Translations under genes and position numbers: made by a program
The notes under the pieces: generated by a model
Databases searched by the model: none
Told to the model about the DNA's origin: nothing
Seen by the model: the letters and a program-made list of their open reading frames with translations, nothing else
Part shown: positions 35,834 to 35,866 of the stretch, piece after piece
Layout of the letters: each line of letters opens with the position of its first letter
Position numbering within the stretch: the stretch's first letter is position 1
Source of the DNA: Candidatus Aenigmatarchaeota archaeon
GTDB lineage: Archaea > Aenigmatarchaeota > Aenigmatarchaeia > QMZP01
Direction: 5' to 3'
DNA length: 35,866 nucleotides
Assembly: GCA_016783545.1 (NCBI GenBank)
Contig: JADHWJ010000002.1
Span: 65,617-101,482, forward strand

Positions 35834-35866
35834 CATCCCCTAAAGAATACTTTGTGAATAGCCGAA

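Noticed and set aside
1-35866. CRISPR arrays, rRNA genes, transposase or integrase genes
   Set aside because: No regularly spaced direct repeats, rRNA-like sequence or recognizable transposase/integrase seen

Overview
AT-rich archaeal chromosomal window, probably from a small-genome/DPANN-like lineage (lineage is inference). Archaeal markers include archaeal ThrRS with its N-terminal editing domain, GatD/GatE, a type IV pilin-like protein with a TadC-like protein, Lrp, an Rqc2/NFACT protein and TATA-type promoters. Main contents: a tetraether-synthase-like radical SAM enzyme whose CX3CX2C motif is split by an intein; a class III ribonucleotide reductase with an N-terminal NrdR-like module and a second intein, next to NrdG; gatD and gatE flanking a ~396-nt GC-rich structured RNA candidate and a wHTH/LAGLIDADG pair; a tRNA-Gln-like gene interrupted in the D-loop; thrS, metS, a three-gene glycosyltransferase cluster, and several Cys-rich secreted proteins. 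The strongest candidate for a new system is the thrS leader: a 9-codon ORF (MNYPITTTR*) starting at the predicted transcription start. Its three consecutive Thr codons lie in the 5' arm of a 14-bp hairpin followed by a U-rich tract, with a competing downstream stem. This is the layout of ribosome-mediated attenuation. A second Thr-rich mini-ORF (...NSTTTLTV*) running into a hairpin/T-tract follows thrS directly. Also notable: two adjacent small membrane proteins with the same C-terminal KPKDTGGCQ tail, a GC-rich two-gene island of unknown function, and a Cys-pair repeat protein. All calls come from reading the sequence by eye; no searches or folding programs were run.
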